Shown here: positions 35,799-46,996 of the stretch, piece after piece
How the letters are laid out: every line of letters starts with the position of its first letter
Numbering within the stretch: position 1 is the first letter of the stretch
Assembly (NCBI GenBank): GCA_021521415.1
Contig: JAIQDT010000061.1
Span: forward strand, 930,001 to 994,000
Direction: 5' to 3'
Source: Bidens hawaiensis
Lineage: Eukaryota > Streptophyta > Magnoliopsida > Asterales > Asteraceae
DNA: 64,000 bases
The notes under the pieces: model-generated
The model's input: the letters and a program-made list of their open reading frames with translations, nothing else
Told to the model about the DNA's origin: nothing
Databases searched by the model: none
Position numbers and translations under genes: made by a program

Positions 35799-38740
35799 AT
35801 GGGTACCACTACTCGTGTTCCCCGTTTACTGACTTCTGAGGGATTTACTGAGTGGAATTTTAGGTTTGAGAAGTATGTGAAAGCGAAGGATGCAAAGATC
35901 TGGAGGAGCATTCTCAGAGGTCCCCAGGTCATAACTTATCAGAGAGAATATTCTGACGAAGGGGAGACGAAGCCTATTAAGTTGTATTCATATGCATATT
36001 TTGATAAGGTTGAGGAGGATGAGAAGGCTCTAGCTACATTTACCACGACACTTTCACCTGAAATTGCCTTGGGGTTTAGAGAACTACAATCTGTGAAAGC
36101 GCTTTGGCAGGCCCTCATTGAAGTGTATGAGGGAAAGCAAGATATAAGGAGAAGCAGGCATGATCTTCTGAGACGACAGTTCAACATGTTCAATTATGTC
36201 TTGGGAGAGTCATTAGAGAAACAGCTACACAGGTTTATCTCACTGGTCATATAGATGAGATCAGCCAACACAAACCTCACTTTTGTTGAGATCAACAATA
36301 AGCTGGTCAACTCACTGCCACAAAGCTGGGATTTGAATGTGGCTGCTATCAACAAGACTAAAGACTTGGCCAGACTGACCCTTTCAGAGGTGATAGCGAT
36401 CATTAAGGCTTGTGATATGGATGACAAGCAGCGTGCAATCAATCATGCAAATTCCAACATTGCTGCTGGTTTTAGTGATGCTTCTAACAATGCTCTCGTC
36501 TCACAAGACAGTTTCTCAATATTCAGGTCTTCTCAAGGTCAACAAGTTCAGCCACAACAGTCTCAGCCGACCTTCCCTATGTTCAAGTCAGCTCAAGGAC
36601 AATTCACTCCACAACTAGCACCGACTGCTCCTTTTTTCTTCCCACAATCGGCTCCCGCAACTAAGCCACCGGCTCCCAGTGCTTCCTCCAGCTAGTCTCC
36701 CATTCATATTCCTATTATTTCTAAGGAGACTCAAGAAAACATTGCTTTGAAGGCAGGTTTTATGAACTGCTACAATGCTTTTCGTGCTGGAGATTTGGTA
36801 CAACCCGTTGTGGCTGTAGAGCTTGATTAGATCTATCCTGATGATGTGGAGGAGATGGATATTGCTTGACAAATCGCCATGGCTGTGTTTAGAGCCAAAA
36901 AGTTCACTAAGAGGATAAGCAGAAATAACTGGAATGTGCCTGCAAATCAAAAGGTGGGATTCAACAAGAGGTCTTTAAGGTATTACAACGGTCATGAGCT
37001 AGGTCATTTTGCTTGTGAATGCACTAATCCAACAAAGGAGGGAAACAGGGAGAGAACTTTGGTTCCAATGAGCAGTGGAGGAGGTGAGAATGTAGCTAGT
37101 TCAAGTGAAGGTGAGCGGGATTTGGTGGCTCAAAACATTTCTTGGGAGGATCAGATGGTAGCTTTGAATATCAGCAATCAAACTGCCAACTTTGTTAAGG
37201 TGGATGTCGAGGAAGAGGAGAATGAAGCTGAGAAGCAGGTTAGGGATCTTCAACATGCTTTTATGGCTTTCACCTCCACCAAATCCTTTGAGGTAAGTTC
37301 TGTACTTTGCTCCCAGTCATGTATTAATAAGATAGAACTGTATAAAATTCTCAATAGTAATATGCTTAGAGAAATGGAGGGAATTAAAAATGAAAATAAT
37401 ACCCTTAAGAAACTGGAAAAGGCATTAAAAGAGAAAATAGAGGCACATCAAAAAGATTTTTCAAAACTTCAATCTGATTTCAGCCTAAAATGCTATCACC
37501 ATTTAGATGCTAGAAAGAAAACTGCCGAACTAACCGCCAAGTTAGATGCATCAAAGTTGGAGATAGCTAAATTAACTAATAAATTTGAAAATTCTGAATT
37601 CAACTTTAAGAAATTTGATGTCTCTAGTGCTGTCGTTGAATCAATGATAGAAAAATCAATTAAAATGGAAAGAGAATAAGGATGTGGGTATTGGGTATAA
37701 CATGCTTCCCCCTCCATATAATGATAACTACACTAGTCTTCCTCTTACCAAGGAAGAAGACGAAAAAGAAAAATGTATGCGGTATGGTTGCTCAGTTATG
37801 GCTACTGAATCAACATCTGTGTTGAACAATTCTAATGTATTTACCTCACGTGCAGATGAAGTAATAGTTGAGGATTTGACTAATGAGGATGATGATTCAC
37901 CTACTGATTCTATTGTTTCTTTGAATTTGTCTGTTTTGAATAATGCTGCTACTGATGTTTGTGTGAGCTCTGTTTTTAAGAGCAAAAACAATTGTTTGGT
38001 TGATTTTTCAAAAACTTCAATATGCAGTGATATGCTATTTAATAAACTTGATGAAAGTAAAAGTCGGATTAAGAATTTGTCACCTAAGTTTGTTAAAGAA
38101 AAGGGTTCTTGTAATCTCAATTGTGAAGAATCTAGTGCTAAGTCCAAAGACGGACAAACAAGCTTACACAACAAAGTAAGACCGGGAATCGGCCATAACT
38201 ATTTTTTCATTAAAAGGCAAACCTGTTTTAACGGTGGTATTCCTGGTCACATTGCTAGAAATTGTTCTCGTCCCCTGTATGTTCCATGTTATAGACCCCA
38301 TCAGAGGACTATGCCTCAAAATACCTACAAGAATTTTAACTCAAATAAGAAGAGGTATTACAAGGCAAAGCCCTCTGACGGTGATTGGAGAAGAGACAAG
38401 GCTGACAAGTCAAATTCCCATCAGACCAAGCCTATTACAGTTCGAAAGCAGAAACAAAACTCGGTTTCGGCTCCGAGACCCAAGAGGGCGTCAGAATAGA
38501 AATCGTTCAAATGGTCCAAGTCAAATGTGGCTTCTGTTCGCAAACCGGAGACAAAGCCCACCATCTGTAAAAACAATAAAGCTTTAAAACCTATATACAG
38601 ATGGTTGCCTAAGTCTCCGGTGACCAAGTCTTCAAAGCCTTCCTGTTCGATCTTTGATAATCAGTAAGACATGTCATGGCAACCCATGATACGGTTGAAC
38701 AAATCGGGTTTACCCAGAACGACTATGGACTGGGTACCTA
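35799..38740 (+). pseudogene. Copia F gag
   Basis: Starts MGTTTRVPRLLTSEGFTEW at 35799, the usual N-terminus of this Gag type. The capsid-like domain (WRSILRGP, LWQALIEVYEG, LLRRQFNMFNY, LGESLEKQLHRF) runs to a TAG at 36252, and the same frame continues at 36255-36695 (LVNSLPQSWD, LSEVIAIIKACD) into a Gln/Pro-rich stretch. Further stops lie at 36693, 36828 and 36868. Two zinc knuckles have lost cysteines: YYNGHELGHFACEC at about 36981 (first two Cys gone) and CFNGGIPGHIARNC at about 38224 (second Cys gone). A frameshift lies near 37679. Confidence 0.88.
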
Positions 38741-38769
38741 AAACTAACTAATCTCACACGTCGTGCAGG

Positions 38770-40206
38770 GAGGAATATCATCAGATCGTGGTATGTTGAT
38801 AGTGGCTGTTCCTGGCACATGGGAGGATACATCTCTCAACTGAGCGACATTCAAATTTTTAATGGTGGGTATGTTTCCTTTGCGAGAGGAGAGAAGGGGA
38901 AGATTGCTCAGAAGGGTACTGTGAGTAATGGTGTTCTGAAGTTTGAGAATGTGAACCAGGTTCCGGATTTGAAACACAGTCTGCTCAGCATCTCGCAGAT
39001 TTGTGACAAACGTTTTTCAACCCACTTCACCAACAAAGAGTGTTTGATTTTGAAGCCTGGTATCATCGTACTAGAGGATTGGATTCTTGTTAGATCTCAA
39101 AGGAAAGACAATGCCTACCTGATTGACATGAATAAGAATGTCGCTGACGAAATTACGTGTTTGTTTTCAAAAGTGTCGGAACACAATGCCATGCTTTGGC
39201 ATCGGTGCCTTGGTCATGCAAATGTTAAAACCCTGAAACGTCTTGCGAAAATAACATTGTTCGTGGTCTGCCTGTCAGAGATTTTGTGAAAATCGAGAAA
39301 TGTGTGGCTTGTGCTTTAGGCAAACATCATTGCAAAGCACACAAGCCAAAGCTGATCAATACGATTTCTAGCATTTTTCAACTACTTCATATGGACCTGT
39401 TCGGTCCAGTTCACGTTCTAAGTCTCTCTCAAAGTAATTATTGTTTGGTTATCACCGATGACTACTCCCGTTTCACTTAGGTGTTCTTCTTGTCAAATAA
39501 AGGTGAAACTTCAGAATTGATCAAGAGATTCGTGGTGCTTCTGGAAAATCAACTAAATCTGAAGCTCAAGGGAATTCGCTGTGACAATGGCACGGAGTTC
39601 AACAACTCCACACTGAATCATTTTTGTGCCGAAAAGGGAATTCTTCATCAGTATAGCTCAGCTCGTACTCCACAGCAAAATGGTGTTGCTGAAAGACGGA
39701 ACCGTACTTTGATCGAAGCTGCAAGAACGATGTTGTGTGATTCAAAGTTACCATTATTCTTCTGGGCTGAAGCGGTCAACATAGCCTGTTATGTTCAAAA
39801 TCGGGTGTTAATCAACGAATCGCAGATGAAGACTCCCTATGAAATCGTTTATGGTCATAAGCATACTGTTGCACAATTTCGAGCCTTTGGTTGCCCGTGT
39901 ACTCTACTGAATCTTGAATCAACTCCAAAGTTTGAAGCCAAGGCAAATGGTTGTTACTTCATTGGATATGCCGATCGCACTGCCTACAGGGTCTACAACA
40001 AGGCATCGAAACAGATCGTTGAATCCTATGTTGTTCGCTGGCTAGAGAAGAATGAAACCGATGCTCATATGGGTCCTAACTGGTTATTCCTCTACAACAA
40101 ACTATTTAAGCCATTCAATGTGTTTCCAGTAGTTGATGCAGAGAACTCAGGAGTAGCCACTTCTATTGTTATTGATGATGAAGAAGACGTTCCTACTGAT
40201 ATTTAA
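38770..40206 (+). pseudogene. Copia F protease, GAG-pre-integrase and integrase
   Basis: The protease has WYVDSGCSWHMGG with intact DSG at about 38790-38825. GAG-pre-integrase MLWHRCLGHANVKTLKRL at about 39190 is followed by a frameshift at about 39250. The integrase finger CVACALGKHHCKAHK and first catalytic Asp (VITDDYSRF) are present. A TGG to TAG change ends the frame at 39478. The rest is open from 39481 to 40206 with RCDNGTEFNN and TPQQNGVAERRNRTLIEA, so all three catalytic residues survive. The C-terminal part carries AFGCPCTLLN. Confidence 0.92.
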
Positions 40207-40659
40207 AAGTCTCCTATGCTGAGTTTCGACCCGTCTGAATCTTTGTACACTCAGCCATTGTCTGAACATCTAGAAGAAGTTGTTACCAAGACTGTATCCC
40301 CACAAGAGACTTCTACAGCCGAGGCATCGACAGTTGAGGGGGAAAAGTGTCATTCGTCATATTTTTGGTAGCACTCTACTCCCTGTTGCCATACCAAATG
40401 AGTATATTGCAAGTACCTCGTACTCGCATATTACTGTGGTATCTGGATCCAAGAACCCTCTCACTGAAGTCCTTGAAGATCCAACGAACTTACCAACTAA
40501 CTAATCTGTTCCTAATCACTCCATTCCACCAAGAATTCAGCGGGTTCACCGAATCGAGAATGTTATTGGTCCCCTTGAAGTCAGTGTCTCAACCAGAAGT
40601 CAGATAGGACCTATCAACAATTGCTTGTATTCTTGTTTTATTTCCCAGATTGAGCCTAA
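40207..40659 (+). pseudogene. Copia F integrase-RT linker
   Basis: Ser/Thr/Glu-rich linker in shifting frames, ending just before MALQEPSWVDAM at 40660. No domain. Confidence 0.55.
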
Positions 40660-42143
40660 GTGGCTTTGCAAGAACCAAGCTGGGTTGACGCCATGCATGA
40701 GGAACTAAATAAGTTTGAGAAACTCAAGGTTTGGAATTTAGTTGAGTTGCCTGCTGGGAAGAAGTCGTTGGACACGAGATGGGTTTTTCGCAACAAGCAA
40801 GATGATACTTGGGTTATTGTTCAAATTAAGGCGCGGCTTGTGGTTTGTGGTTTTCGTCAGGTTAAAGGATTAGGCTATACTGAGGTGTATGCTCTAGTGG
40901 CTCGTCTTGAGGCCATTCGGATTTTCTTGGCATATGCATCTTACATGGGGTTTACGGTTTATCAGATGGAGGTCAAGATAGCGTTCTTATATGGTGAAGT
41001 GAATAAGGAAATCAATGTTGATCAACCACCTGGTTTTGTGGATTCAAAGCATCTGTCGCATGCCTACAAGCTGGACAAGGCTCTTTATGGTCTTCATCAG
41101 GCTCCTCGAGCATAGTATGCGACGTTGACGGCTCGTCTTTTGGAGCATGGGTATAAGCGAGGAACCATTGATTAGACACTGTTCATAAAGACTGCTGGAA
41201 AGGATCTGATCTTGGTTCAGATTTATGTGGATGACATCTCTGTTCTGAGTTTGAAGAAGTAATGAAGAAGAGGCCCGAGATGAGCTCATTAGGGATGATG
41301 ACGACATTTTTGGGTTTGCAGATAAGTCAAAGCTCGACAGGCATTCTGCTTCATCAAGGGAAATATAGCAAGGATTTGTTGGCCAAGTTTGAGTTTCATG
41401 ATTCCAAGAGTGCGGCGATTCCTATGGCAGAAAGACCTCTTCTTTCATCGGATCCTGATGGGAAACCCATAGATCAAACGTACTATCGGTCGATAATCGG
41501 GTCCTTGATGTATCTCATTGCCAGTCGCCCAGACATCATGTTTGTAGTTTGTCAATGCGCTCGCTTCCAGGCTAATCATAAACTCTCTCACTTAATTGCT
41601 GTTAAACGTATTTTTAGATATCTGAAAGGGCAACCGAAGTAAGGTCTTTGGTACCCCAAAAACTCATAATTTGATTTGTAAGCTTTTGCTGACAGCTATG
41701 GAGGTGATGATATTGATAGGAAATCTACTTCTACTGGATGTCGATTCTTGGGGAATCGAATCATTTCATGGCAATGCAAGAAACAACAAACGTTGTCCAC
41801 ATCCACTACTGAAGCTGAGTATGTTGCTGCTATCGCCTGCTGTTCACAGGTTATCTAGATGCAACATCAATTGATGGATTACAGTTTAGAATTTCTTGAC
41901 ACTCTTATTTTTTGTGATAATGATGTTGTCATTGCCATTCTTAACAATCCGATTCAGCATTCTAAAACCAAGCACATTGATATCAAAATTCATTTTATTC
42001 GTGACTTTTATGACCGGAAATTGATTCATTATGAACAAGTCCACACTGATAATAACGTGGCAGACTTATTTACAAAACTGGTCGAAACGACCAGATTTAA
42101 TGTGCTTGTAGAGTTCCTTAAAATGCTTCGTTTTGATGATTGA
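40660..42143 (+). pseudogene. Copia F reverse transcriptase and RNase H
   Basis: Starts MALQEPSWVDAMHEELNKFE and is open to 41115 with KARLVVCGFRQVKG and LYGLHQAPRA. A Trp codon is changed to TAG at 41116, and another stop lies at 41173. The YVDDIS catalytic box at about 41225 is followed at once by a deletion and shift. 41262-41642 continues RT (MTTFLGLQISQ, ASRPDIMFVVCQCARFQ, AVKRIFRYLKGQPK). RNase H to 42143 has STTEAEYVAA, KHIDIKIHFIRDF and the VADLFTKL end. Not functional. Confidence 0.93.
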
Positions 42144-44702
42144 GTATTTCTGAGGTTAATTTGTACATAAATATTTTAATGTTTCATCATAATTTCTGTA
42201 CAAATTTAGGGGGAGAAAAAGAAACAAAAATACAAAAAGCGTGTGTTTTCTTAATTAAAAAAATTCATTTTGTTCTGTTGCTTAAAATTATGCCGGTTAC
42301 TCAAGTTCAAGGGACATAATTCTTTGTGTTTGGTCCCGTTGTCAATCTTTGATGTACGAGATAGCCATTAACCTAAGGACTGAAAATGACTGGGGCGACT
42401 GAATACAAAAATTTATATAATGTTTTTGTTTTAACTATCTGATTTTTAAGTTCATTCACTGAAAATTATGTCGGTTACCTAAGTTTGACGGACGTATATT
42501 AATATATGTTTGGTCCTATTGTCTACCTGTAGAGATATAGGATAGCCATTTAACTGAAGACTGAAAGTGACTGGGGTGAATGAATCTAAAATTTTCTTCT
42601 AAGTTATCATCTGGGAAGTGATATGATTATTCAGCTAAAAGCTTTATAGATGCTTAAAAATTCTTTTTAAATGAAAATTGATCCAACCTTTGAAAAATGA
42701 TAGAAAATTGATTTTGTGTGCCTAACGTGTGAAGTTATTAAGCTAAAAGGGCTTTTGGACAGTCATTGATGTGTATGGTAGCTTTCCATGATAAGTAAAA
42801 GTTTGAAGTGATATAAACTAAATCTGCTAAACTTATTGTGGAGAGTCATTTTGAAGATGTTTGCATGTCTCTAGATACATCTCTCCGAATGATAAGCAGA
42901 TAAGCAATTACCTAGTCATACACGAGCCCGTTAGTGTCTTCATCGCCAAAATCATTATATTTCATTATTAGCATAAAAAAATTCATTATATTTATATTTG
43001 TTTCAATCTAAATTTGTTTTCTAAAAGCTTAAAGGTGCACTAGGGAACTACAGGGGTGGGGCATATAAATAAGTTCTAAATACCATGAATGTAAGGCTTG
43101 TAAGTCCGGATGGCATGTAAGTCCAACGTTCAACCTTAAAGCTTTAAATTATTCTTGTATAGGAAAATTCTTTTGATTAAGCACTAGGGGGTCGGAGTCA
43201 AATTGAGGTGATCTGGGGAAAGCCAAATACGCTTTGAGAAGAGATAAGGGGCATCATAGGTCCATAAGTAATGTTCATATAAGATTTATGCCTAATTGAA
43301 TCTAAGCATATCACTTGCACAATGAAAATCATGCTAAGTTTCTAATTATATACTATCAACCTTTTCACTATGTCATAATAATGCTGAAAATGAATCACTG
43401 TGAAAATATCTTAATCATTATGATTTCATGTTCGGATCTTTTCTTAAAAGGTTGCTTGTTTTATAAACAACTGAAATTTAATCCCAAAATATGTTAAATC
43501 TACTGAACGCCGTATGGGTAAATTATTTTTGTTTTAGATTAGTTTTGTTCTAATTTTATTTCTTTTTAATTTTCAATTTTTACCTCATGTTTACTCGTGT
43601 CAAAACAAACGTCTTTAAGAAATCATTTTCACAAGAATTGGGATTGTTTTTGTTCATGAAATTTGACGGTTGCTAGTAATTTCCTTGGGTCATTATGTCT
43701 GGCACAACGCTTTCAAAATATATGTAATCGTGATCTCGGCCTGGTCAAATTGGCCCAAAATGTTTGTTCTCGGCCCATATGGGTTCTCGGCCCAGATGGA
43801 TGAGTCTCGGAAGTTTAAAAGGCACTCATTACACATCAACATTCATTCTTGAGACCTGTAAACATCAAATCTATCTGAAATCATCAACTCTTAATTATCA
43901 ATCTTATATTGTCTCCATCAAAGCTTAAACAGATTTCTTTGAAAGGTAAGTAAAGCTAAACCGATGTCTATCTTTGATTCGCTAGTATGAGAATTTTGAG
44001 GTGGTGTTGTTTTGATTGGATCATGAGATATGATCGGTTTTACAGGTTCTGTGTGAGAGATTAGGATTTGTTTTACTATGTTTTGGGTTTTCTTTTAACT
44101 TTATTGATTGTGTTTTGAGTTTTTGCTTGTAGTTGCAGGTTTGGTCATTAATGGTGATTGGCGAAATGGAAAAGATGATGGGTTGTGTCCAAGGGTTTTC
44201 GTTGTTGATTGACAGAATTCTCTTGGTCAACCAGAGAATTATTTGGTCAACTGACATCTCAGAGATTTATCGGTCAAACCTTGACCGAGAACCTGTCTGG
44301 TCAACCGAAAACATATCGTTTTTAGTATTTCTGAATCACTTGGACCGAAAATCTTCTACTATTTATCTTAATCAAAGGGTTCTGCCAAGACTACTACATC
44401 AGCAACTGGTGGTAATTGGGGAGGAACTTCGAAAGTTGACCAGGGTCAACAGAATGTATCCTCCGATAAATCAAGCGGCAAGTTGAAACAACACCTACTT
44501 CTGTTGGCAAGTATCATGACTTGTGCTGGATTTTTAGTTGGTTTCATTATATCAGGAATAAAGGACTAAAGAAGTCTACACTAACAGATCTTAGTGGATG
44601 GAGAGCTACTAAATCTGACCAAGCTCAACAGACGGAAACTTCGGACGCATACTAGAGAGATGCGGTTGATATTTTGTATACAGCTAGAATCAAGCAATAA
44701 AC
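42144..44702 (+). repeat. Post-pol tail of copia F
   Basis: Non-coding. It holds an internal purine tract TTTAGGGGGAGAAAAAG at about 42206, a diverged tandem repeat with period of about 178 bp (42260-42437 and 42438-42610, sharing AAAATTATG(C/T)CGGTTAC and GACTGGGG(C/T)GA), TTCTCGG words at 43765-43810, and a cluster of TTGACC / GGTCAA words at 44205-44460. Short frames at 44133-44486 and 44594-44782 match nothing I know. Confidence 0.6.
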
Positions 44703-44712
44703 CAAGGGGGAG
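44703..44712 (+). other. Polypurine tract of copia F
   Basis: CAAGGGGGAGA precedes the 3' LTR start TGTTGGGC. Confidence 0.85.
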
Positions 44713-44714
44713 AT

Positions 44715-45084
44715 TGTTGGGCTATATTTTGTGGTTTATGCTTTGTAGTATTAAACGTAGTATTGGGCTAGTTGGGCTATAATATATGTAAACCGAAATC
44801 TTTAGATTTTGGTGGGCTTTAGTGTGTTTTGGGCCTAGGTTGGTAGTCTATATATACGAATGTATCTAACGAATTATAGGGTTGTTTGTCTAAGTTAATC
44901 GATCACCCTTGTAAGGTTGTTAAGGGCTTAAGCACCTGATGTAATAATATACGTGTGTTTTGAAGCTAGCTCATCGTGTTCATCGTTGTTATTTGATTGT
45001 TATAAAATCGGCTTGCTTATTAGTTTCCGCCTAATAAACGAGTTTATTGATATCACATTAAAAGATCCTGTCACGGGACTTACA
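44715..45084 (+). repeat. 3' LTR of copia F
   Basis: Matches 34811-35178, ends GACTTACA and is followed by the target duplication AACCC. Confidence 0.92.
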
Positions 45085-46814
45085 AACCCGACCCAAGAAC
45101 ATTTTTTTGATCTTTTTTATTAATCAAGTCAAACATTTATAAGTATTTAAGATTTGCTTGTTCATCTTATACCCATTACACTTTCCATGATGTTCTTTTC
45201 TTGTTTTAACTATAAAAAAATCAATATTTATCCTTTTTATGAACTACAAGGAATAATCTTGCCAAAATCAATAACACCTCCTCCCTACCCCTGGAGCGTC
45301 GCGCAACGGCAGTAACCCATGGTGGGTGCGGCGCTATGGGTGAGCTGTGCATTTTGATTGTTTGATAAGCTTTCCTAGTTCATTTCTGGCATGTAAATCG
45401 CTTATTGTTGGACTAAATTGTGTAAATTAAGCCCCAAGAAAAGGAATATAGCCTAGATACATTCCATGTTCATTACCCCTTGACCAAGAATGAATTTTAC
45501 TAATCGTTATATGGATTCGGTCATTAAAGGTCGATTCGGTTTCTTAAACGAGTGAAATCACCGTAATTAGTTTGTTTTAGTGTTTCCTATATAAACCCTT
45601 ATATTTTATCTGCCACAAACTTTACCTAACCCTAATTGATCATTCCCAGCCGTCACCCTTCTCTTACCTTCATCATGTTGCTCGTTTTTTTTGTTTTACT
45701 TGAAGATACAAGCCTTGAAGGTTGACTTTGCTAGTGTGTTGATCTTTGACTCCTCTTTTTGGTTGATTCTTTCACTTTTCGGGTAAGTTGTAAATTGTAA
45801 AATAGTTTATACATATTCCCTAATCAATAATCTTCAATCAAATTCGGTGATTGAAGGGTGTTGAGTGGTCAATTTTCTTAAAACCCATTAAAGGGCAAAA
45901 CAGTCAACAAATTTGACTATCCGTTTACTCATAATTCTGGTTGGAACCAATGTTTAGTCCAGAAGACTTTTATTCTCGTAACGAAATTTTAAGGCTACTG
46001 AACAAAACCTGACTTCCGGATCGCTGTTCGGATTCTGGTAAGTAGCGACTCGCTTAAATCTTTAATTTAACATAACCGGAGCTCTAAACATCCGTTTGGA
46101 ATGATTCCAGCGGAAACGAGTTCGTTTTTACTCGTATTTTCTTACCTCAATGTTTCAGGTTCAGTTGGTTTATTTCATTTGACTCGTTAGAAGATGATCT
46201 ATTTTATCATTCCCCTATTTTACTAGACTTCGATTTAAGGTGAGTTTTATCATTCCCCTATTTTACTGAATTTTCACAAGTTTTGGGGGCATATGCGTAT
46301 TATCTGTTTTCGTATTATCTATATATCTCAAAAATATCAAACGTGTAATTATGTGTTTTTCGATCGAATGCTATGTGTTACTTGTTTAATTGTTAATATT
46401 CATTCATTCATATTTCAGAGAGGTCCAACGTATTCACATTTAATTTTTTACATTTTGATTATTTATCATATTAATTATATCAATTCAAAACTGGTTATAA
46501 TCTCACTCAACTTTATGTTGACAAACTCTATTGTATTTTCTACGCATATGCAGGTTTTCGTTTGACTTGAAGATTGATGTTTGGACACTTAGACAAGACC
46601 TTAGGGTTTAAATGAAATCAATTTATTTCTAAGTATTGTTTGGGATTTTATTTTTATTTGTTTGAACTATTTTGTCACGTTTGGATATTGTGTGCATCTT
46701 TGAATGAAATAGTTAACTTAATAGTTATTGTCACTTTTATTTTATGATAGTACCTTTGAGCTATGAACAATCAGCTCACGCCCCGGCATTTATGCTTGAG
46801 GTTGGGGTTTGACA
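45085..46814 (+). repeat. Right part of solo LTR S2
   Basis: About 1.7 kb without coding sequence. A leader-like region at 45590-45700 (TATATAAACCC, then CCTAACCCTAATTG) suggests plus-strand transcription. 46240-46560 contains an AT-rich part. It ends TTGACA at 46814. Confidence 0.75.
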
Positions 46815-46996
46815 TTGCCAATCTAACCTAATACTGATCTGCAACTCCAAGGACTTCAAAAATCTTCTCAATATGGGCTATCTAGTTTCTTGCATCGATG
46901 GGATTAGTTGCGTGGTTGAAATATTTCGGCTTTTGCTTTAGGAATTTCTCGATCCACATGTGTATACCATTAGAAATGTTGTTTGTGGTGTTCTCA
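46815..46996 (-). pseudogene. Gypsy G1 gag, middle fragment
   Basis: Minus-strand remnant of the Gag domain: WIEKFLKQKPKYFNHAT, then ARN and IAHIEKIFEVLGVADQY. One stop replaces Trp. The left end, VRLA, continues in frame at 34762. The right end is cut by S3 at 46997. Confidence 0.85.

Larger units (their letters stand above)
34811..45084 (+). mobile_element. Complete SIRE-like copia element F
   Basis: LTRs at 34811-35178 and 44715-45084 look about 95% alike. A target duplication AACCC is exact (34806-34810 and 45085-45089). The primer site is at 35181-35192 and the purine tract at 44703-44712. Gag, protease, integrase, RT and RNase H are present in order but carry several stops. A long tail of 2.5 kb follows pol. 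It is the best preserved element in the window and younger than C by LTR similarity. Confidence 0.93.
34763..46814 (+). mobile_element. Gypsy solo LTR S2, split by copia F
   Basis: The left piece 34763-34810 starts TGTAACATCTCGGATT. The right piece 45085-46814 ends GGTTGGGGTTTGACA. Exact 5-bp duplications TTGCC flank the pair (34758-34762 and 46815-46819). Without copia F (34811-45084) it is a solo LTR of about 1.77 kb. It shares both termini with S3 (46997-49061) but points the other way. Both sit in G1 gag. Confidence 0.88.

Noticed and set aside
37728..38174. Minus-strand 148-codon frame rich in Leu and Ser
   Set aside because: Antisense of copia F gag, which has recognisable motifs on the plus strand.
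43315..44782. Several short frames in the F tail as an envelope gene
   Set aside because: No common frame, no signal peptide, no membrane segment and no similarity I can name.
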